Notes: generated by a model not told the origin, from the sequence alone. A stretch of 64,000 nucleotides of DNA from Streptomyces sp. H27-H1 (GCF_026627445.1 NZ_JAPNLJ010000001.1:248001-312000), one strand, 5' to 3'; shown: positions 1 through 9,353, numbered from the stretch's first letter. Translations and numbers: made by a program.

Positions 1-189
1 ACCGTGGCCGGGCGGCTCGTCGGCGCGGCAGGGCCCGATCTGCACTTCGCCGACGGGCTGGTGGTGGACACCCGGCTGCTCGCGGGGTGGGAGCTGGTGG
101 CGCCCGGAGAGGGCAGCGCCACCGATGTGCCCGTGGCCGGGATCCCGACCGCCGTGCGGGAGCCCGCCGCGCAGGACGGGCTGTTCTGA
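1..189 (+). CDS. C-terminal end of an unidentified protein (cut by window edge)
   Basis: An open frame enters from the left edge and stops with TGA at 187-189, giving the last 62 codons of a gene. I do not recognise the family. The tail is Ala/Gly/Val-rich and ends in AAQDGLF, which resembles the QxxLF pentapeptide that many DNA repair and replication proteins use to bind the beta sliding clamp. That link is only suggestive. No start lies in the window, so the in-frame GTG near base 4 should not be read as one. Confidence 0.5.
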   Translation, partial: TVAGRLVGAAGPDLHFADGLVVDTRLLAGWELVAPGEGSATDVPVAGIPTAVREPAAQDGLF

Positions 190-319
190 TCCGGCCCGGC
201 GCGATCCGACGGGCTCGCCGATGGCGAGCAGGGGTGCAAGGTCAAAACTTGGATCCCTTTGGCTTCCCGTGCCGATTTCCGGTGGACATGCCTGGCCCGG
301 GCCGCAGAGGGTGGTGGGC

Positions 320-661
320 ATGACCATCCAGCCCGTACAGGCCTTCGAACCGCCTTATGTGATCAGTGTTTTCACCAGTGTCCGGACCGTCGAGGACAGC
401 GGATATCCCGAGACGCTCGACCGGATGAGCGAGCTCGTGGGCGCCAATCCGGGCTTCCTCGGCTACGAGTCCGCGCGCACCCCCGGCGGACTCGGAATCA
501 CCGTCGCCTACTTCCGCGACCACGAGTCCCTCGCGCTCTGGCGCAAGGACATGGAGCACCAGGCGGCGATGAAGCAGGGCCGCGCCGACTGGTACGAGAG
601 CTACACGCTGCATATCGCGACGGTCGAGCGGAGCCACGGCTTTGTCCGCGACGACGGCTGA
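320..661 (+). CDS. Antibiotic biosynthesis monooxygenase (ABM)-fold protein
   Basis: A 113-residue protein of the small dimeric alpha/beta barrel (ABM) type. It shows a VISVFTSVRT opening strand, then a NPGFLGYESAR segment and an AYFRDHESLALWRKDMEHQ helix, typical of the family. Members include cofactor-free monooxygenases and haem-degrading enzymes, and the substrate here cannot be told. I chose the ATG at 320 because a GAGGGTGG purine run precedes it and the domain begins at once. The last 20 bases overlap the start of the downstream amidohydrolase, so the two are probably translated together. Confidence 0.8.
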   Translation: MTIQPVQAFEPPYVISVFTSVRTVEDSGYPETLDRMSELVGANPGFLGYESARTPGGLGITVAYFRDHESLALWRKDMEHQAAMKQGRADWYESYTLHIATVERSHGFVRDDG

Positions 662-1523
662 GGCCGTCCGGGCCTTCCGGGAACGGCTCGGGGTGCCCGG
701 GCTGGTCGACGTACACACCCACTTCATGCCCGAGCGGGTCCTGGACAAGGTGTGGGACTACTTCGACGCGGTAGGCCCGCTGACCGGCGTCGAGTGGCCC
801 ATCACCTATCGGCACGAGGAGGAGCAGCGGGTGGCACTGCTGCGGGAGTTCGGGGTCCGGGCCTTCACCGCCATGCTCTACCCGCACAAGCCGGCCATGG
901 CGGCCTGGCTCAACTCCTGGTCCGCGGACTTCGCCGCCCGCACCCCCGACTGCCTGCACACCGCGACCTTCTTCCCGGAGGACGGGGCGGGGGACTACGC
1001 CCGCCAGGCCGTCGAGGCGGGGGCCCGGGTCTTCAAGGCACACCTCCAGGTGGGCGGCTACGACCCCACCGACGACCGGCTCGACCCGGTCTGGGGGCTG
1101 CTCGCCGAGGCCGGGATCCCGACGGTCGTGCACTGCGGTTCGGGTCCCGTCGCGGGGAAGCACACCGGACCCGAGCCGATCGCCCGGCTGCTGGCCCGCC
1201 ACCCGCGGCTGCCGCTGATCGTCGCGCACATGGGGATGCCGGAGTACGCCGACTTCCTCGACCTCGCCGACCGGTACTCCGAGGTCCGCCTCGACACCAC
1301 CATGGCCTTCACCGACTTCTCCGAGCAGTTCAGCGGCTTCCCGCCGCAGGACCGCGGCCGGCTCGTCGACCTCGGCGACCGGATCCTGCTGGGCACCGAT
1401 TTCCCGAACATCCCCTACCCCTACGAGCACCAGCTCGAGGCCCTGGAACGGCTCGGCCTCGGCGACGACTGGCTGCGAGCCGTCTGCCACGACAACGGAG
1501 CCCGGCTGTTCCGGCTGGCCTGA
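642..1523 (+). CDS. Amidohydrolase-2 family metal-dependent hydrolase
   Basis: A 293-residue TIM-barrel hydrolase of the amidohydrolase-2 (ACMSD-like) type. Metal ligands are visible in order: the DVHTHF motif near residues 23-28, a HCGSG histidine near 163, AHMGMPEY near 194 and the terminal GTDFPN aspartate near 250. Relatives hydrolyse or decarboxylate cyclic amides and acids; the substrate is not evident. The start is TTG at 642, the only start giving the full N-terminus before the HxH motif. It overlaps the upstream ABM gene by 20 bases, which suggests a two-step pathway or coupled expression. Confidence 0.85.
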   Translation: MSATTAEAVRAFRERLGVPGLVDVHTHFMPERVLDKVWDYFDAVGPLTGVEWPITYRHEEEQRVALLREFGVRAFTAMLYPHKPAMAAWLNSWSADFAARTPDCLHTATFFPEDGAGDYARQAVEAGARVFKAHLQVGGYDPTDDRLDPVWGLLAEAGIPTVVHCGSGPVAGKHTGPEPIARLLARHPRLPLIVAHMGMPEYADFLDLADRYSEVRLDTTMAFTDFSEQFSGFPPQDRGRLVDLGDRILLGTDFPNIPYPYEHQLEALERLGLGDDWLRAVCHDNGARLFRLA

Positions 1524-1599
1524 GGGGCGGGCGGGGTTTCTCAGGGAATTCACAGGTTCAGGCAAGATCGCTCTCACGGGCGGCGGCCAGCGTGTACGC

Positions 1600-2367
1600 A
1601 TGACTGCGACGACCACTTCCCACGCGTCCACGTCCGCCAGCAACCACACGGCCCTCGTCCGGCCCGACGGCAGCCCCTGCCGGGTACTCGTCGTGGACGA
1701 CGAGGCCGCCCTCTCCGAGCTGCTCTCGATGGCCCTGCGCTACGAGGGCTGCGAGGTCCGCAGCGCGGGCGACGGGGCGGGTGCGGTGCGCGCGGCCCGT
1801 GAGTTCCGGCCCGATGTCGTCCTCCTCGACATCATGCTCCCCGACATGGACGGGCTGGCCGTCCTCGGCCGCCTGCGCCGGGAGCTCCCGCACGTGCCGG
1901 TGCTGTTCCTGACCGCGAAGGACTCGGTCGAGGACCGCATCGCGGGCCTGACGGCCGGCGGCGACGACTACGTCACCAAGCCCTTCAGCCTGGAGGAGGT
2001 CGTCGCCCGGCTGCGCGGCCTGGTCCGGCGCTCCGGTGCGGCGCAGGCCGCGCGCGGCGGGTCGGTGCTGGAAGTCGGCGACCTGCGGCTCGACGAGGAC
2101 AGCCACGAGGTGACCCGGGACGGCCAGGAGGTCCACCTGACCGCGACCGAGTTCGAGCTGCTGCGCTACCTGATGCGCAACCCGCGCCGGGTGCTGAGCA
2201 AGGCGCAGATCCTGGACCGCGTGTGGTCGTACGACTTCGGCGGCCAGGCCAACGTCGTCGAGCTGTACATCTCCTACCTGCGGCGCAAGCTGGAGAGCGG
2301 TACCGGCCGCCCGCCGATGATCCACACTCGGCGCGGCGCCGGCTACCTGATCAAGCCGGCCGAGTAG
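1600..2367 (+). CDS. OmpR/PhoB-family response regulator
   Basis: A 255-residue two-component regulator. The receiver domain begins near residue 28 with the acidic DDE pocket at 33-35. The likely phosphorylated Asp77 lies in LLDIMLPDMDG and the conserved Lys127 in TKPF. The C-terminal winged helix (about 150-250) has the usual TATEFELLRYL and wing sequence GAGYLIKP. A Thr/Ser-rich tail of about 25 residues precedes the receiver. The stop TAG shares one base with the GTG start of the sensor kinase, so the pair is translationally coupled and heads a four-gene operon with two membrane glycosyl-transfer enzymes. Confidence 0.93.
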   Translation: MTATTTSHASTSASNHTALVRPDGSPCRVLVVDDEAALSELLSMALRYEGCEVRSAGDGAGAVRAAREFRPDVVLLDIMLPDMDGLAVLGRLRRELPHVPVLFLTAKDSVEDRIAGLTAGGDDYVTKPFSLEEVVARLRGLVRRSGAAQAARGGSVLEVGDLRLDEDSHEVTRDGQEVHLTATEFELLRYLMRNPRRVLSKAQILDRVWSYDFGGQANVVELYISYLRRKLESGTGRPPMIHTRRGAGYLIKPAE

Positions 2368-4148
2368 TGGCGGCCCGCCCGCACCGGCCGTCCCGTCGTG
2401 CGAGCGAGGCCGCCGAACCGCAGGACGTACGAGGACCCGCGGGCTCCCGCCGCCCCCGTCGGCCGGGCCGCCCCGCGCGTCCCGGCGGCCCCCGCCGCCC
2501 CAGCCGGAACCGGCGGCCCTGGTCGCTGCGGACCCGGCTCGTCGTATCGGCGGTGGCCCTCATCGCCGTCGTGGGCGCGGCCATCAGCACCGTCACCACC
2601 GTCGCCCTGCGCTCGTACCTGGTCGACAAGGTCGACGAGCAGCTGCGCGTCTCCGTCGAGATGGCCAGCCGTCCCAACGTGGGCAAGATGACCCGGGAGA
2701 GCAACCTCGGCATCGTCCTGGCGCCCGGATCCCCGTTGGGCGCCGCCGGGGTCCGCCTCGACGCGGCGGGCAGAACGGTCGACAGCGTCCGCAGCCAGCG
2801 CAGTGCCGGAACGGCCGGCGCCGGCGGCGGCGGATCCGTTCCCGGCGACCATCCGCCCCTCACCGCGGAGCAGGCCTCCGCCCTCGCCGGGGCCGCCCGC
2901 AAGGCAGCCGGTGGCTCCCCCGGCGACCCGGTCGAGCTGCACCTGCCCGGCCTCGGCGGATACCGGTCGCTGACCGCGCCCGACGGCAGCATCGTCCTCG
3001 GCTTCCCGCTCACCGAGGTCGACTCCACCGTGCACACCCTGATCGCGGTGGAGGTCTTCGTCACCCTCGCCGGGCTGATCGCGGCCTCCCTCGCTGGACA
3101 GGCCCTGGTCGGCGTCGCCCTGCGCCCGCTGCGCCGGGTCGCCGCCACCGCCACCCGGGTCTCCGAACTTCCCCTGCACAGCGGCGAGCCCGACCTCCAC
3201 GAGCGGGTCCCCGACGCCGAGGCCGACCCCCGCACAGAGGTCGGGCAGGTCGGTGCCGCCCTCAACCGGATGCTGGGCCACGTCTCCTCGGCCCTGACCG
3301 CACGCCAGCAGAGCGAGACCCGGGTCCGCCAGTTCGTCGCCGACGCCAGCCACGAGCTGCGCACCCCGCTGGCCTCGATCCGCGGCTACGCCGAACTGAC
3401 CCGCCGGGGCCGCGAGGAGCCGGGCCCCGACACCCGGCACGCCCTGGGACGTATCGAGTCCGAAGCCACCCGGATGACCGGGCTGGTGGAGGACCTGCTG
3501 CTGCTGGCCCGGCTCGACGCGGGCCGCCCGCTGTCCACCTGTGACACCGATCTGGCCCCGCTCGTCGTGGACGCCGTCAGCGATGCCCGTGCCGCCGGCC
3601 ACGACCACCACTGGCGCCTGGAGCTCCCCGACGAGCCGGCACGCGTTCACGCCGACCCGGCCCGGATCCAGCAGGTACTGGTGAACCTGCTGGCCAACGC
3701 CCGTACGCACACGCCGCCAGGCACCACCGTCACGGCGCATGTTTCACGTGAAACATCCGCCGTCCGGCTCCGGATCGAGGACGACGGCCCCGGCATCCCG
3801 TCGGCACTGCTGCCCCACGTCTTCGAGCGCTTCGCCCGCGGCGACGCCTCCCGCTCCCGCTCGGCGGGCTCCACCGGCCTCGGCCTGGCCATCGTGCAGG
3901 CCGTGGTCTCGGCCCACGGCGGCCACGTCGGCGTCCGCAGCACCGCCGGCCGCACCTCCTTCGAGGTCCTGCTCCCCCTCGCCGACTCCCCGGCCGACCC
4001 CACGACCGAACCCGCGATCGGCACCACGACCGAACCCAAGACCGGCACCACGGTCGAACTCCCGGCCGGCACCACTCCCGACCGCCTCCCCACCCCCGCC
4101 GCGCAGCCGCACTCACAGACGGGCCACAGGGTCACCACACAGCGGTGA
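2367..4148 (+). CDS. Two-component sensor histidine kinase
   Basis: A 593-residue membrane kinase that should phosphorylate the preceding regulator. A proline/arginine-rich cytoplasmic start (about 50 residues) is followed by a first membrane span near 52-78, an extracytoplasmic domain of about 150 residues, a second span and a HAMP linker. The H-box SHELRTPLASIRGY carries His329. The N box (NLLANARTHT), G1 (DDGPGIP) and G2 (TGLGLAI) motifs are intact. The start is GTG at 2367, overlapping the regulator stop as TAGTG. A parS site lies inside the gene at codons 458-463. The C-terminal tail is rich in Thr/Pro repeats. Confidence 0.92.
   Translation: MAARPHRPSRRASEAAEPQDVRGPAGSRRPRRPGRPARPGGPRRPSRNRRPWSLRTRLVVSAVALIAVVGAAISTVTTVALRSYLVDKVDEQLRVSVEMASRPNVGKMTRESNLGIVLAPGSPLGAAGVRLDAAGRTVDSVRSQRSAGTAGAGGGGSVPGDHPPLTAEQASALAGAARKAAGGSPGDPVELHLPGLGGYRSLTAPDGSIVLGFPLTEVDSTVHTLIAVEVFVTLAGLIAASLAGQALVGVALRPLRRVAATATRVSELPLHSGEPDLHERVPDAEADPRTEVGQVGAALNRMLGHVSSALTARQQSETRVRQFVADASHELRTPLASIRGYAELTRRGREEPGPDTRHALGRIESEATRMTGLVEDLLLLARLDAGRPLSTCDTDLAPLVVDAVSDARAAGHDHHWRLELPDEPARVHADPARIQQVLVNLLANARTHTPPGTTVTAHVSRETSAVRLRIEDDGPGIPSALLPHVFERFARGDASRSRSAGSTGLGLAIVQAVVSAHGGHVGVRSTAGRTSFEVLLPLADSPADPTTEPAIGTTTEPKTGTTVELPAGTTPDRLPTPAAQPHSQTGHRVTTQR
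3740..3755. promoter_or_regulatory. parS centromere site (ParB binding) inside a coding region
   Basis: TGTTTCACGTGAAACA is a perfect 16-bp palindrome matching the bacterial ParB recognition sequence. In Streptomyces many copies surround oriC and organise chromosome segregation during sporulation. It sits within the sensor-kinase gene and encodes HVSRET, so the protein tolerates it. I saw no second perfect copy in the window. It implies that this segment lies in the origin-proximal core. Confidence 0.93.
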
Positions 4149-4173
4149 CAGCCCGGCCCGGGAGGGTCGGGGC

Positions 4174-5412
4174 ATGCCTACCGACACCTCTCCCGGAGCG
4201 CTCCCGGTACGGGCACCCCTCGCTCCCGTACCGGGCGAGGCCGTCCTCGACGTGGTGATCCCGGTCTTCAACGAGGAGACGGACCTCGGTCCCTGCGTGC
4301 GCAGGCTGCACGAGCACCTCACGCGGACCTTCCCGTACCCCTTCCGCATCACCATCGCCGACAACGCGAGCACCGACCGCACCCCCGAGGTCGCGGCCGC
4401 CCTCGTCGCCTCCGTGGCCGGGGTACGCAGCACCCGGCTGGAGCAGAAGGGCCGCGGCCGGGCCCTGCGCACCGTGTGGGGGGACTCGGACGCGCCCGTC
4501 CTCGCGTACATGGACGTGGACCTCTCCACCGACCTCAACGCCCTGCTGCCACTGGTCGCCCCGCTGATCTCCGGGCATTCCGACCTCGCCATCGGCACCC
4601 GCCTGGCCCGCTCCTCGCGGGTGGTCAGGGGAGCGAAGCGGGAGTTCATCTCCCGCGCCTACAACCTGCTCCTGCGCTCCTCGCTGTCCGCCCGCTTCAG
4701 TGACGCCCAGTGCGGGTTCAAGGCCATCCGCCGCGAGGTCGCGACCCGGCTGCTGCCGCTCGTGGAGGATTCCGGCTGGTTCTTCGACACCGAGCTGCTC
4801 GTCCTCGCCGAGCGGGCCGGCCTGCGGATCCACGAGGTCCCGGTGGACTGGGTCGACGACCCCGATTCCACCGTTCACATCGCCCGGACCGCCGCGGAGG
4901 ACCTCAAGGGCGTCTGGCGGGTCGGCCGGGCGCTGGCCGTCGGCGCGCTCCCGCTGGACCGGCTCGCCCGCCCCTTCGGAGACGACCCGCGCGGGCTGGC
5001 CCGCCAGCTCCTGGGCTTCTGCGTGGTCGGCGTCCTGTCCACCCTGCTCTACCTGCTCCTCTACTCCGCCGCCCGGACCGCCGCCGGCCCCCAGCTCGCC
5101 AACGCCGCCGCGCTGCTGCTCTCCGCCATCGCCAACACCGCCGCCAACCGCCGGCTCACCTTCGGCGTCCGGGGCCGGGTCCGGGCCGTGCGCCACCAGG
5201 CCCAGGGGCTCGTGGTGTTCGCCATCGGCCTGGCCCTGACCAGCGGATCGCTCGCCGCCCTCGGGGCCGCCAGCACCGAGCCGGGGCACAGCACCGAGCT
5301 GGCCGTCCTGGTCACCGCCAACCTCGCCGCCACCGTCCTGCGGTTCCTGCTCTTCCGCGCCTGGGTCTTCCCCGAACGGCGCGCCACTCCCGCGAAGGAA
5401 GATCCCCGATGA
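4174..5412 (+). CDS. GT2 glycosyltransferase with C-terminal GtrA-like membrane domain
   Basis: A 412-residue fusion. Residues about 25-240 form a family-2 glycosyltransferase of the polyprenyl-phosphate sugar synthase type: DVVIPVFNEE opening, nucleotide/metal motif MDVDLSTDL near 112, and DAQCGFKAIRR near 175. From about residue 275 there is a GtrA-like module with about four hydrophobic segments, the layout of flippases that move lipid-linked sugars. It probably makes and flips a polyprenyl-phosphate-linked sugar used by the next gene. The ATG at 4174 has a GGGAGGG site. The stop overlaps the next start as ATGA. Confidence 0.88.
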   Translation: MPTDTSPGALPVRAPLAPVPGEAVLDVVIPVFNEETDLGPCVRRLHEHLTRTFPYPFRITIADNASTDRTPEVAAALVASVAGVRSTRLEQKGRGRALRTVWGDSDAPVLAYMDVDLSTDLNALLPLVAPLISGHSDLAIGTRLARSSRVVRGAKREFISRAYNLLLRSSLSARFSDAQCGFKAIRREVATRLLPLVEDSGWFFDTELLVLAERAGLRIHEVPVDWVDDPDSTVHIARTAAEDLKGVWRVGRALAVGALPLDRLARPFGDDPRGLARQLLGFCVVGVLSTLLYLLLYSAARTAAGPQLANAAALLLSAIANTAANRRLTFGVRGRVRAVRHQAQGLVVFAIGLALTSGSLAALGAASTEPGHSTELAVLVTANLAATVLRFLLFRAWVFPERRATPAKEDPR

Positions 5413-7613
5413 CCACGGCAGCACTGCCGCTCCACCCACCCGTACCGCCGGCCCGGCCCCTCGGTGCCCGCGCGCACACCGCCCGGCCCGGCTGGGAACG
5501 CCCCGCCTACCTCGGGCTGCTCCTCGCCACCGCCGTCCTGCTGCTGTGGGACCTGGGAGCCTCCGGCTACGCCAACTCCTTCTATTCCGCCGCCGTCCAG
5601 GCGGGCGGCGAGAGCTGGAAGGCCTTCTTCTTCGGCTCCTCCGACGCCGGGAACTCCATCACCGTCGACAAACCCCCGGCCGCCCTGTGGCCCATGATGC
5701 TGTCCGTCCGGCTCTTCGGGCTCGGTGCCTGGCAGATCCTCGTCCCCCAGGCGCTCATGGGCGTCGGCACGACGGCCGTGCTCTATGCCGCCGTACGCCG
5801 CCAGTTCGGCCCGGCGGCGGCCCTGATCAGCGGAGCCGTCCTCGCGCTCACGCCCGTGGCCGCGCTGATGTTCCGCTTCAACAACCCCGACGCGCTGCTG
5901 ACCCTGCTCATGACCGTCACCGTGTACTGCGTGCTCCGGGCCCTCGACGGCGCGCACACCAAGTGGCTCGTCTGGGCCGGGGTGGCGGTCGGGTTCGCCT
6001 TCCTGACCAAGACACTGCAGGCCTTCGTCATCCTGCCGCCCCTCGCCGTGCTGTACGGGGTCTGCGCGCCAACCCGGCTGCGCAGGCGCCTCGGGCAACT
6101 GCTGCTCTCCGGGCTCGCGATGGTGCTGGCCGGCGGCTGGTGGGTGGCGGTCGTCGAACTGTGGCCCGCCTCCTCCCGCCCGTACATCGGGGGATCGCAG
6201 AACAACTCCTTCCTGGAGCTGACCCTCGGCTACAACGGCCTCGGCCGGATCAACGGCGAGGAGACCGGCAGCGTCGGCGGCGGGGGCCGCGCGGCCGTCG
6301 AAGGCGCCGCGGGGGGCGCCCCCGGTGGCGGTGGCGGGATGAGCTGGGGAGAGACCGGCATCGACCGGCTCTTCTCCTCCAACATCGGCGGCCAGATCGG
6401 CTGGCTGCTGCCCGCCGCGCTGATCCTGCTCGTCGCGGGCCTCGTGGTCACCTGGCGTGCCGGCCGGGCCACCGACTCGCTGGAGGGCATGGCCCGTGCG
6501 GCCTTCCTCGCCTGGGGCGGGGCGCTGCTGATCACGGTGCTGGTCTTCAGCTACATGCAGGGCATCTTCCACGAGTACTACACCGTGGCCCTGGCTCCCT
6601 ACATCGCAGCCCTGGTCGGCATGGGCATCGCCGTCCTCTGGGAGGAGCGGGGCAGCCGGGCCGGGTCCCTCACGCTGGCGGGGACCCTGGCTCTCACGTC
6701 GTACTGGGCCTTCGTGCTGCTCGGACGCTCCGCGGAGTACGTGCCGTGGTTGCGCTGGTTGATCCTCACTGCCGGACTCGGCACGGCCCTGCTGCTGCCG
6801 TTCGCCGCGCGGCTGGGGCGCCGCAGCGCACTCGGCGTGGCGGCAGCCGGCCTGGGCGTGTCCCTGGCCGGACCCCTCGCGTACTGCCTGACCACGATGA
6901 CCACCCCGCACACGGGCTCGATCGTCACGGCGGGTCCCGCGGTCGCGGGCGGCCGGGGCGGCCCCGGCGGAGGGATGCGCGGCTTCGAGATGCCGGGCGG
7001 CGGCGGGATGCCCGATGGGGGCGGCGGAGCCGCACCCCAGGGCATGCCCCCGGGCGGAGCCGCACCCGGCGGCCAGGCCCCCGGCGGCCAGGCCCCCGGC
7101 GGCCAGGCCCAGGGCGGTCAGGTCCCGGGAGGCGACCAGCCCACCGACGGCGGCCGGAGCCGCACCGGCGGCGGTCCGGGGGGCGGCGGCATGGGCGGTC
7201 TGCTCGGCGGGACGAAGACCAGCGTCGAGGCCACGGCCGCGCTGCGCGCCGACGCCGACCGGTACACGTGGGCCGCGGCTGCCACCGGCTCGCAGAACGC
7301 GGCGAGTTACCAGCTGGCTTCGCAGAAGCCGGTGATGGCCATCGGCGGCTTCAACGGCAGCGACCCCTCGCCGACCCTGGAGAAGTTCAAGGAGTACGTG
7401 AGCGGCGGGAAGATTCACTACTTCATCGGCCAGAGCAGCGCGGGAGCCGGCGGCGAAGTCGGTGGCGCCGCCGAGACCGGCACCGCTGCCCGCGGCGGGG
7501 GCGGCCCCGGCGGGGGCGCGAGCAGCTCCATCGAGACCTGGGTCGAGGCCAACTTCAAGGCCTCCACGATCGGCGGAGCCACTTTCTACGACCTCACCGC
7601 GCCGACGTCCTAG
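5409..7613 (+). CDS. ArnT/PMT-like membrane glycosyltransferase (GT39/GT83 type)
   Basis: A 734-residue multi-spanning protein with the ArnT-like (PMT_2) layout: a first span near 36-52, then an extracytoplasmic loop with GSSDAGNSITVDKPPAALW, followed by about ten hydrophobic helices. The family moves a sugar from a polyprenyl-phosphate donor to a protein or lipid outside the membrane. Two very Gly/Pro/Gln-rich inserts stand out: about 290-320 and 515-600, the latter with GGQAP repeats. The C-terminal soluble domain carries a NGSDPSPTLEKF stretch. It overlaps the GT2-GtrA gene by four bases, which supports donor synthesis, flipping and transfer under two-component control. Confidence 0.87.
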   Translation: MTTAALPLHPPVPPARPLGARAHTARPGWERPAYLGLLLATAVLLLWDLGASGYANSFYSAAVQAGGESWKAFFFGSSDAGNSITVDKPPAALWPMMLSVRLFGLGAWQILVPQALMGVGTTAVLYAAVRRQFGPAAALISGAVLALTPVAALMFRFNNPDALLTLLMTVTVYCVLRALDGAHTKWLVWAGVAVGFAFLTKTLQAFVILPPLAVLYGVCAPTRLRRRLGQLLLSGLAMVLAGGWWVAVVELWPASSRPYIGGSQNNSFLELTLGYNGLGRINGEETGSVGGGGRAAVEGAAGGAPGGGGGMSWGETGIDRLFSSNIGGQIGWLLPAALILLVAGLVVTWRAGRATDSLEGMARAAFLAWGGALLITVLVFSYMQGIFHEYYTVALAPYIAALVGMGIAVLWEERGSRAGSLTLAGTLALTSYWAFVLLGRSAEYVPWLRWLILTAGLGTALLLPFAARLGRRSALGVAAAGLGVSLAGPLAYCLTTMTTPHTGSIVTAGPAVAGGRGGPGGGMRGFEMPGGGGMPDGGGGAAPQGMPPGGAAPGGQAPGGQAPGGQAQGGQVPGGDQPTDGGRSRTGGGPGGGGMGGLLGGTKTSVEATAALRADADRYTWAAAATGSQNAASYQLASQKPVMAIGGFNGSDPSPTLEKFKEYVSGGKIHYFIGQSSAGAGGEVGGAAETGTAARGGGGPGGGASSSIETWVEANFKASTIGGATFYDLTAPTS

Positions 7614-7676
7614 GCGTCCCAGCTGGACCAGTTGGCCGGGCCGCCCGCGGAGGGGTGACCCGGCCGGCTTCGTTCA

Positions 7677-7722
7677 CCGGCCCCGGCGGCCCTGCCAGTA
7701 CCCGCAGGGCCGCCGGGGCCGG
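7677..7722. terminator. Perfect 19-bp hairpin between convergent genes
   Basis: Two perfectly complementary 19-base arms (7677-7695 and 7704-7722) enclose an 8-base loop, placed between the end of the ArnT-like gene and the end of the convergent MFS gene. There is no U-tract, which is usual for Streptomyces terminators. It probably ends transcription from both sides. Confidence 0.8.
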
Positions 7723-7733
7723 AGACGGTACGG

Positions 7734-9338
7734 CTACTCCGCCGAGGCGGCGGCCGGCTCCTGGGCCGCCGGCTTCGACCTCAGGGCTACCTCCTTGATG
7801 AACACCACCAGCACCAGCGCGAGCAGCGCGGTGGGGGCGGCGTAGAGGAAGACGTCGCCGACGCCGTGCCCGTACGCGGACTCGACGACCGTGCGGAACG
7901 GCTCGGGAAGCTTGTCGAGGTCGGGGATCCCGCCTCCGCCGGTACCGCCGTGCCCCATCGCGGCCGCCTTGGGGCCGAGCTCGGTGAGACCGTCCTTGAC
8001 GTAGTGGGTCACCCGGTTGGCCATGACCGCGCCGAGTGCGGAGACGCCCACCGCGCCGCCGAGGGAGCGGAAGAAGGTGACGACCGAGCTGGCGGCGCCG
8101 AGGTCCTCGGGGGCCACCTGGTTCTGGGCCGCCAGGACCAGGTTCTGCATCATCATGCCGAGGCCGAGACCGGTCAGCACCATGAAGATCGCGATGTGCC
8201 AGTACGCGGTGTCGTAGCGCAGGGTGCCCAGCAGGCCGAGTCCGGCGGTCAGGAGCACACCGCCGGAGACGAGCCAGGCCTTCCACTTACCGGTCTTGGT
8301 GATCACCTGACCGGAAACAGTGGAGGAGACGAAGAGCCCGCCGATCATCGGAATCGTCAGGATTCCGGACATCGTCGGGGACTCGCCGCGGGCCAACTGG
8401 AAGAACTGGCTGAAAAACACAGTGCCCGAGAACATCGCGATGCCGACGAAGAGCGAGGCCGCCGAGGACAGGCTGATGGTCTTGTTGCGGAAGAGGCGCA
8501 GCGGAATGATCGGGTCGCTCGCCCGGGACTCGACGAGCAGGAAGAGCAGGCCGAGGACGAGCGCGCCACCGGTCATCGCCCCGGTCTGCCAGGAGATCCA
8601 GTCGTACGAGGTGCCGGCCTGGGTCACCCAGATCAGCAGCGTGGAGACGGCGCCGCTGATCAGGAAGGCGCCGAGCCAGTCGACCTTGACGTCGCGGCGG
8701 ACGACGGGCAGGTGCAGGGTGCGCTGGAGCACGATCAGGGCGATGAAGGCGAAGGGGACGCCGACGTAGAAGCACCAGCGCCAGCCCAGCCAGCTGGTGT
8801 CGGTGATGACCCCGCCGAGCAGCGGTCCGCCGACGGTGGCGACGGCGAAGACCGCGCCGAGGTAGCCGCTGTACCGGCCGCGCTCGCGCGGGGAGATCAT
8901 CGCGGCCATCACGATCTGGGCGAGGGCGGAGAGTCCGCCGACGCCGATGCCCTGGACCACGCGGCAGGCGATGAGCATGCCGGTGTTCTGGGACATGCCC
9001 GCGACCATCGAACCGACGACGTAGATGACCAGGGATATCTGGACCAGCAGCTTCTTGCTGAAGAGGTCGGACAGCTTGCCCCACAGCGGGGTCGTCGCCG
9101 TCATCGAGAGCAGGGCGGCCGTCACCACCCAGGTGTACGAGGACTGGGTGCCGCCGAGGTCGCCGATGATCTGGGGCAGGGCGTTGGAGACGATCGTGGA
9201 GGACAGGATCGCCACGAACATGCCGAGCATCAGCCCGGAGAGCGCCTTCATGATCTGCGGGTGGGTCATGGGCGGGCCGTCGGACGCGGTCTCCGGCCGG
9301 CCGTCTCCCCGCACACCGGTGGGTGTGGTCGTAGCCAT
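7734..9338 (-). CDS. DHA2-family (EmrB/QacA-like) MFS drug exporter, 14 spans
   Basis: A 534-residue major facilitator of the 14-helix drug:H+ antiporter type. The first helix begins at about residue 30 (MKALSGLMLGMFVAILSSTI). Motif A appears as LWGKLSDLFSKK and motif C as the GGPLLGGVITD segment. A long extracytoplasmic loop near 450-480 precedes the last helix. The family exports hydrophobic or cationic drugs. It lies 15 bases after a MarR-type gene on the same strand, a common arrangement in which the regulator represses the pump and is released by the substrate. Confidence 0.92.
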   Translation of the reverse strand: MATTTPTGVRGDGRPETASDGPPMTHPQIMKALSGLMLGMFVAILSSTIVSNALPQIIGDLGGTQSSYTWVVTAALLSMTATTPLWGKLSDLFSKKLLVQISLVIYVVGSMVAGMSQNTGMLIACRVVQGIGVGGLSALAQIVMAAMISPRERGRYSGYLGAVFAVATVGGPLLGGVITDTSWLGWRWCFYVGVPFAFIALIVLQRTLHLPVVRRDVKVDWLGAFLISGAVSTLLIWVTQAGTSYDWISWQTGAMTGGALVLGLLFLLVESRASDPIIPLRLFRNKTISLSSAASLFVGIAMFSGTVFFSQFFQLARGESPTMSGILTIPMIGGLFVSSTVSGQVITKTGKWKAWLVSGGVLLTAGLGLLGTLRYDTAYWHIAIFMVLTGLGLGMMMQNLVLAAQNQVAPEDLGAASSVVTFFRSLGGAVGVSALGAVMANRVTHYVKDGLTELGPKAAAMGHGGTGGGGIPDLDKLPEPFRTVVESAYGHGVGDVFLYAAPTALLALVLVVFIKEVALRSKPAAQEPAAASAE

Positions 9339-9353
9339 GTGTTTCCTTCGGTA

